This document shows positions 60,310-64,000 of a DNA stretch of 64,000 nt, piece after piece; position 1 is the stretch's first letter, and every line of letters begins with the position of its first letter. Source of the DNA: Bacillota bacterium. GTDB taxonomy: Bacteria; Bacillota; Clostridia; Christensenellales; SZUA-584. The DNA lies in contig JAEYPS010000028.1 in assembly GCA_023410475.1 (NCBI GenBank), forward strand, positions 193,880 to 257,879, in the 5' to 3' direction. The position numbers were made by a program, and so were the translations under genes. The notes under the pieces were generated by a model. It was not told the DNA's origin. It saw nothing but the letters and a program-made list of their open reading frames with translations, and made no database searches.

Positions 60310-60339
60310 ACTCTGACATACATAAGGAGTATCACAGCA

Positions 60340-61707
60340 ATGGGCGACTCGTTTTACAGAAAATTTATCTACTTATCCGTTCCTATAGCGCTGCAGCAGC
60401 TAATCAAAGCGCTGATGTATTTCATAGACAACATCATGATAGGCTCTCTCGGGGAAAACGCGATAGTAGGCGTCGGGAACGCGAATCAGATCGCTTTTTT
60501 TATAATCGTCGTAATGTTCGGCATATGCTCGGCGGGCTGGGTGTTTGCGGCGAGGTTTCACGGAGAGGGCGACAAAAAGGGCATACAAAGGACGCTTGGG
60601 CTCTGCCTTACGGGCACAGTTTCCATAGGGTTTATTTTTTTCGTACTCGCGCTCGTTATTCCCGAAGGGCTTATATCTGCGTTTAACAGTGAGCCGGGCG
60701 TTGTCAAAAGCGGCGGGGATTATATACGCATAGTCGGTGTATCGTATATTTTTACGGGAGTGTCGCAGGCCTACTCAAACATACTGAAAGGCTGCCAGAA
60801 GACGAAGATTCCCATGGTGACCGGCTTTGTTTCTGTTGCTGTTAACGCTTTAATAAACTATACGCTTATATTCGGAAAATTCGGCTTTCCCGAGATGGGA
60901 GTGCAGGGCGCTGCCATAGGCACGGCAGTAGGCTCTTTTCTTGACGCCGCGCTTACGGTAATAATATGTCACGTGCAGCGCAATGAAGCAAAGGCAAAGC
61001 TTCGCGAGCTCTTCCCCGGCTATCAGGCCGTCAAGAAGCTGCTGAGGGAGTTTATGCGCGTGGGCTCGCCGATAATCCTGAACGAATCGCTGTGGGCGCT
61101 GTTTGCAGTAGCGCTTTTCAAGCTTTATAACATCATGGGCGTCGAAGTCGCGGCGGCTATGTCCGTGGCGGGCGCACTCGACCGTCTCGCTTTTGTGGTA
61201 TATATGGGCATCGCGCACACGAGCGGCGTAATGGTGGGCAACCAGCTTGGCGAAGGGAGCCGCGATATAGCGTATGCGTACGGTAAGCGCTTTCTGATAA
61301 TTGCCCCGCTGTCGACGATAGCGGTGGGCGCAATAGTGCTTGCGGGGCTTCCTTTGTTCCTCGCGCAGTATGACATTACCAAAGAAACGTTTGAGCTCGT
61401 CAAAAGTGTGGTATATATCAATACGGGCATCGCCTGGATTATGATGATAAACTGCACGAACATAATAGGTGTGCTGCGCGGCGGAGGAGATACGAGATTC
61501 GCGGCGGTTATAGACCTTGTCGGCTCGTGGGGGCTGACATTGATTGCCGCCTATATACTGGCGCTGGTGTTCGGCCAGCCGCTGTACGTTGTATATCTTT
61601 GTTCGCTGCTGCTTGGCGATTCGTTCAAGCTCATACTCGGGCTGCGCCGTTTTGTGTCGAAAAAGTGGATGCACGATATAACTTCGGCAATACGGGCCGA
61701 GGAATAA
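60340..61707 (+). CDS. MATE-family efflux transporter
   Basis: A 455-residue transporter with about twelve membrane segments in two similar halves. The opening (LIKALMYFIDNIMIGSLG) and GVGNANQIAFF are typical of the NorM/DinF-type MATE family, as are IPMVTGFVSVAVNALINY and MGVQGAAIGTAVG. It exports drugs, dyes or metabolites using sodium or proton gradients; the substrate is unknown. AAGGAG precedes the ATG. It has its own promoter. Confidence 0.93.
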   Translation: MGDSFYRKFIYLSVPIALQQLIKALMYFIDNIMIGSLGENAIVGVGNANQIAFFIIVVMFGICSAGWVFAARFHGEGDKKGIQRTLGLCLTGTVSIGFIFFVLALVIPEGLISAFNSEPGVVKSGGDYIRIVGVSYIFTGVSQAYSNILKGCQKTKIPMVTGFVSVAVNALINYTLIFGKFGFPEMGVQGAAIGTAVGSFLDAALTVIICHVQRNEAKAKLRELFPGYQAVKKLLREFMRVGSPIILNESLWALFAVALFKLYNIMGVEVAAAMSVAGALDRLAFVVYMGIAHTSGVMVGNQLGEGSRDIAYAYGKRFLIIAPLSTIAVGAIVLAGLPLFLAQYDITKETFELVKSVVYINTGIAWIMMINCTNIIGVLRGGGDTRFAAVIDLVGSWGLTLIAAYILALVFGQPLYVVYLCSLLLGDSFKLILGLRRFVSKKWMHDITSAIRAEE

Positions 61708-61728
61708 AGAAATTAAACCGACAAGTTA

Positions 61729-61750
61729 CGGAATTATTGCGGAATTATTG
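61729..61750 (+). repeat. Tandem 11-mer
   Basis: CGGAATTATTG occurs twice without a gap, 21 bp past the MATE stop, and is followed by CAATTCTTTT, which can form a short AATTATTGCAATT-type stem as a weak terminator. Confidence 0.6.
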
Positions 61751-61887
61751 CAATTCTTTTAATTACCAGTATAAATTAACTGAAAAATGTCGTATACTTG
61801 TTGATAATATATAACGATAGTATATATGTATGTTTATTGTCGGGTCGACTACAACCGCTATATTGGCATGAAAATGAGGTGAGGCGG

Positions 61888-64000
61888 GTGAACAAAAAAA
61901 GAAAGCCTGTAAAAAGGCTGTTAACAGTTATTATCGCAGCAGTAATTATTACATGCCTTATCACGTTGTACGCATCTAACACGTTCGCCGCGGAAAAGTC
62001 TATCGTGCGCGTAAAGCTTTCGGTGGGCTCGATAACTTCGTTTAATTTTTCACTGAACGGAAACTACGGAATAAAGGGAAGCGGGATAAGCCTGCCAGCA
62101 GGTTCGTATTCCGTGAAGGTTGAAAGCGGAGCGCTGAAGCTTTACAAAGGCAGCTCGGTGCTGTTTTCGGGCGCGGATATAACCGTTGAAGAATACGCGC
62201 CCGACGCCGGCACATACAATTACGCCACGTTAAGCACTACGAAATACGGCTCCAACAAATATCGCGGCAGCCTTCAGTTCAGGCTCAATTCGGGCAAAAT
62301 TGATGTCATCAACCATATCTATATAGAATATTACCTGTACGGGGTCGTTCCGCACGAGATGAGCAACACGTGGCCTCTCGAAGCGCTTAAAGCGCAGGCG
62401 GTGGCGGCCAGAACGTATGTCAAACGATATATGACGGGCAGCGGCACCTACGATGTAGTCGACACGTCTACGCACCAGGTATACAAAGGATTCAATGCCT
62501 CAAACGGCAACGCAATACGCGCCGTTGACGAGACCGCGAAGACGGTGCTCAAATGCGGCAGCGAGCTGGTGCAGACGTTTTATTCGGCGTCTAACGGCGG
62601 CTACGTGGACATACCGCAGCATCTGTGGTCGGCAAGCGCGAAGGTTTTGCCGTACCATGTCATACAGCCCGACCCGTACGACACGCAGAACACATGGAGC
62701 CTGCAGGAGGTGCTGATATTCCCGAAGGTAATGGCAGGCTCGGCGATAAAGTATCAGTACACGGACAGCGGCTCTATGGTGACCCGGAACGGCCCGGAAG
62801 TCGCCAACGCGGAAAGATATATTAAGATGACCGCGCTGCCCGCGGTCTCAGCAAAAGGCTATATCGCAAACGTAACGGACGATATTGAGATAGTTGGAAT
62901 AAGCAACATGAAAGCCCATACGCACGAGGGCCAGCACGGCAGCGTGAAGGACTATAACGGCACGAACACATGCCCGGTATTTACAAGGGCGGATGTGACG
63001 ATGACCGTGCGCGCGTACCGCGACGCAACGATAGAAGAGATGCTGGCGTCGGGCAGCCCGTACGTGCAGGAACAGATGAGCGTCAGCTTTACTATAGACA
63101 TGCACAAGTTTGACGAGCAGGGAGGGCTTTATCAGGCGTTCAACAATTCCAGCCTCAGGCTATTCGTAATCGAAGAGACGCAAAACGACTGGAGGCTTTA
63201 TCACAGAAGATTTGGCCACGGCGTCGGACTAAGCCAGAGGGGCGCACAGACAAGGGCGAAAGCGGGGCAAACATTTCAGCAGATATTATCGTTCTATTAC
63301 CCGAACACTACGTTTGAAACGCTCAATATCTCTCCGCCCGCGCTTTACAGCCCGGCCGACACAGCGAACGCGACGGTCATAAACTGCAACAGCGCCGTGA
63401 ATATTAGAAGCACTCCCGATACGAGCAAGCCGGCTATAGGCTCAGCCCCTCTCGGCTCACGGCTTACCGTCACGCAGCCCTTTGCCGCGCCGGAATGGCA
63501 CAAGATAAGCTATGGAGGAGGGGACGCTTACATATACGCATACTATGTAAGGCTCGACCCTGAGCCTACGCCTTCCGTTCCTCCGTCAGATACGCCGGAG
63601 CCGACCGAGTCGGCCGCGCCTACTGAGACGCCGATACCGTCTGACGATCAAAACGCTTTGGTAATAAACTGCGCTTCGGCAGTAAACGTTAGAAGCACTC
63701 CCGACACAAGCAAACCTGCGATTGGTACCGTGGCTCTCGGCTCGCGTATCAACGTTACGCAGCCCTATGCAACATCGACGTGGCATAAGATAAGTTTTAA
63801 CGGAGGGGACGCTTACATATACGCATATTATGTCAAGCTCGACGCACCGACGGCAACACCGACGCCGACACCTACGCCGACACCGACACCTACTCCGACG
63901 CCGACACCTACACCTACACCGACGCCGACACCGACACCTACTCCGACACCGACACCGACTCCGACACCTACACCGACACCGACACCGACACCTACTCCGA
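61888..64000 (+). CDS. SpoIID/LytB-domain protein with SH3 repeats and Thr-Pro tail, truncated by window end
   Basis: An open frame of at least 704 codons from GTG 61888, after GAGGTGAGGCGG. A basic N terminus and hydrophobic segment (about 11-31, ending FAAE) form a signal peptide. The SpoIID/LytB domain has YLYGVVPHEMSNTWPLEALK with the catalytic Glu (about residue 155), AVAARTYVKRYM and the late GHGVGLSQRGAQ motif. Two SH3-type repeats follow (about 497-557 and 592-652), then a Thr-Pro repeat running to base 64000. It is probably a lytic transglycosylase or amidase activator acting on peptidoglycan outside the membrane. The SH3 repeats suggest wall binding. The protein continues beyond the window. 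Confidence 0.9.
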   Translation, partial: MNKKRKPVKRLLTVIIAAVIITCLITLYASNTFAAEKSIVRVKLSVGSITSFNFSLNGNYGIKGSGISLPAGSYSVKVESGALKLYKGSSVLFSGADITVEEYAPDAGTYNYATLSTTKYGSNKYRGSLQFRLNSGKIDVINHIYIEYYLYGVVPHEMSNTWPLEALKAQAVAARTYVKRYMTGSGTYDVVDTSTHQVYKGFNASNGNAIRAVDETAKTVLKCGSELVQTFYSASNGGYVDIPQHLWSASAKVLPYHVIQPDPYDTQNTWSLQEVLIFPKVMAGSAIKYQYTDSGSMVTRNGPEVANAERYIKMTALPAVSAKGYIANVTDDIEIVGISNMKAHTHEGQHGSVKDYNGTNTCPVFTRADVTMTVRAYRDATIEEMLASGSPYVQEQMSVSFTIDMHKFDEQGGLYQAFNNSSLRLFVIEETQNDWRLYHRRFGHGVGLSQRGAQTRAKAGQTFQQILSFYYPNTTFETLNISPPALYSPADTANATVINCNSAVNIRSTPDTSKPAIGSAPLGSRLTVTQPFAAPEWHKISYGGGDAYIYAYYVRLDPEPTPSVPPSDTPEPTESAAPTETPIPSDDQNALVINCASAVNVRSTPDTSKPAIGTVALGSRINVTQPYATSTWHKISFNGGDAYIYAYYVKLDAPTATPTPTPTPTPTPTPTPTPTPTPTPTPTPTPTPTPTPTPTPTPTPTPTP

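Noticed and set aside
63845..64000. CRISPR or satellite repeat
   Set aside because: The repeat keeps the reading frame of the SpoIID-like protein and encodes Thr-Pro; there are no spacers.

Overview
The window reads as a chromosome segment of an anaerobic, endospore-forming Clostridia-type Firmicute. The evidence is SpoIIE, SpoVG, WhiA, a SpoID/LytB-family protein (SpoIID-like), CarD and a Crh-like HPr. Other signs are AGGAGG-type ribosome-binding sites, frequent GTG/TTG starts, heavy use of ATA (Ile) and AGG/AGA (Arg) codons, and G+C near one half by eye. I saw no rRNA, tRNA, CRISPR array, insertion sequence or phage gene. The genus cannot be fixed from the sequence alone.

Left part (1-31.9 kb), accessory carbon metabolism. 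It opens with the tail of an FAD oxidoreductase, an Old Yellow Enzyme (OYE) homologue, a cysteine hydrolase and a 2-keto-3-deoxygluconate kinase. A minus-strand operon follows (10148 down to 3937): deoC-like aldolase, xylulokinase-like kinase, VOC protein and a ribose-type ABC transporter. It diverges from an unusual regulator (10646-12874) that fuses a complete LacI repressor to an extracellular-type solute-binding domain. From 13057 to 19457 lie a second OYE homologue, a TIM-barrel isomerase/epimerase, a zinc dehydrogenase, a PfkB kinase, a class II aldolase and a rhamnulokinase-like kinase, which suggests kinase-plus-aldolase cleavage of a deoxysugar. From 19703 to 30839 lies a long plus-strand cluster: two Gfo/Idh/MocA dehydrogenases, a zinc dehydrogenase, an FGGY kinase, a DeoR regulator, a fucose-isomerase-like protein, a TIM-barrel isomerase, a shikimate-dehydrogenase-like protein, a cupin phosphoglucose isomerase, a 2-hydroxyacid dehydrogenase and a KDPG aldolase. 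It looks like an oxidative sugar or sugar-acid route ending in KDPG cleavage, with the kinase for that step at 2626. A phosphotriesterase-family hydrolase follows.

Middle (31.9-45 kb), mixed genes. There is an exported protein of unknown function, a DUF1540 protein and a small zinc-ribbon membrane protein. A cyclic-di-GMP-I riboswitch on the minus strand has its own promoter, a structured 3' domain and a terminator. Next come rho with a consensus promoter, a membrane acyltransferase-like protein, a GNAT gene broken by an in-frame stop, then yigZ-GNAT-tyrS, spoVG with a sigma-H-like promoter, a PIN/TRAM membrane protein, carD, and a Cu/Zn superoxide dismutase whose start codon is out of frame.

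Right part (45-64 kb), core cell-envelope and sporulation genes. A tightly packed run FHA-ftsW/rodA-pbpA-uvrC leads to murB-PHP-rapZ-whiA-crh, an arrangement like the Bacillus yvcJ-yvcK-yvcL-crh locus but without yvcK. It is followed by the GGGtGRT/NifU-like pair, a TetR-controlled flavoprotein operon with a clear operator over its promoter, spoIIE with a 21-bp-spaced promoter, a MATE transporter, and a SpoIID/LytB protein with two SH3 repeats and a Thr-Pro tail cut by the window end.
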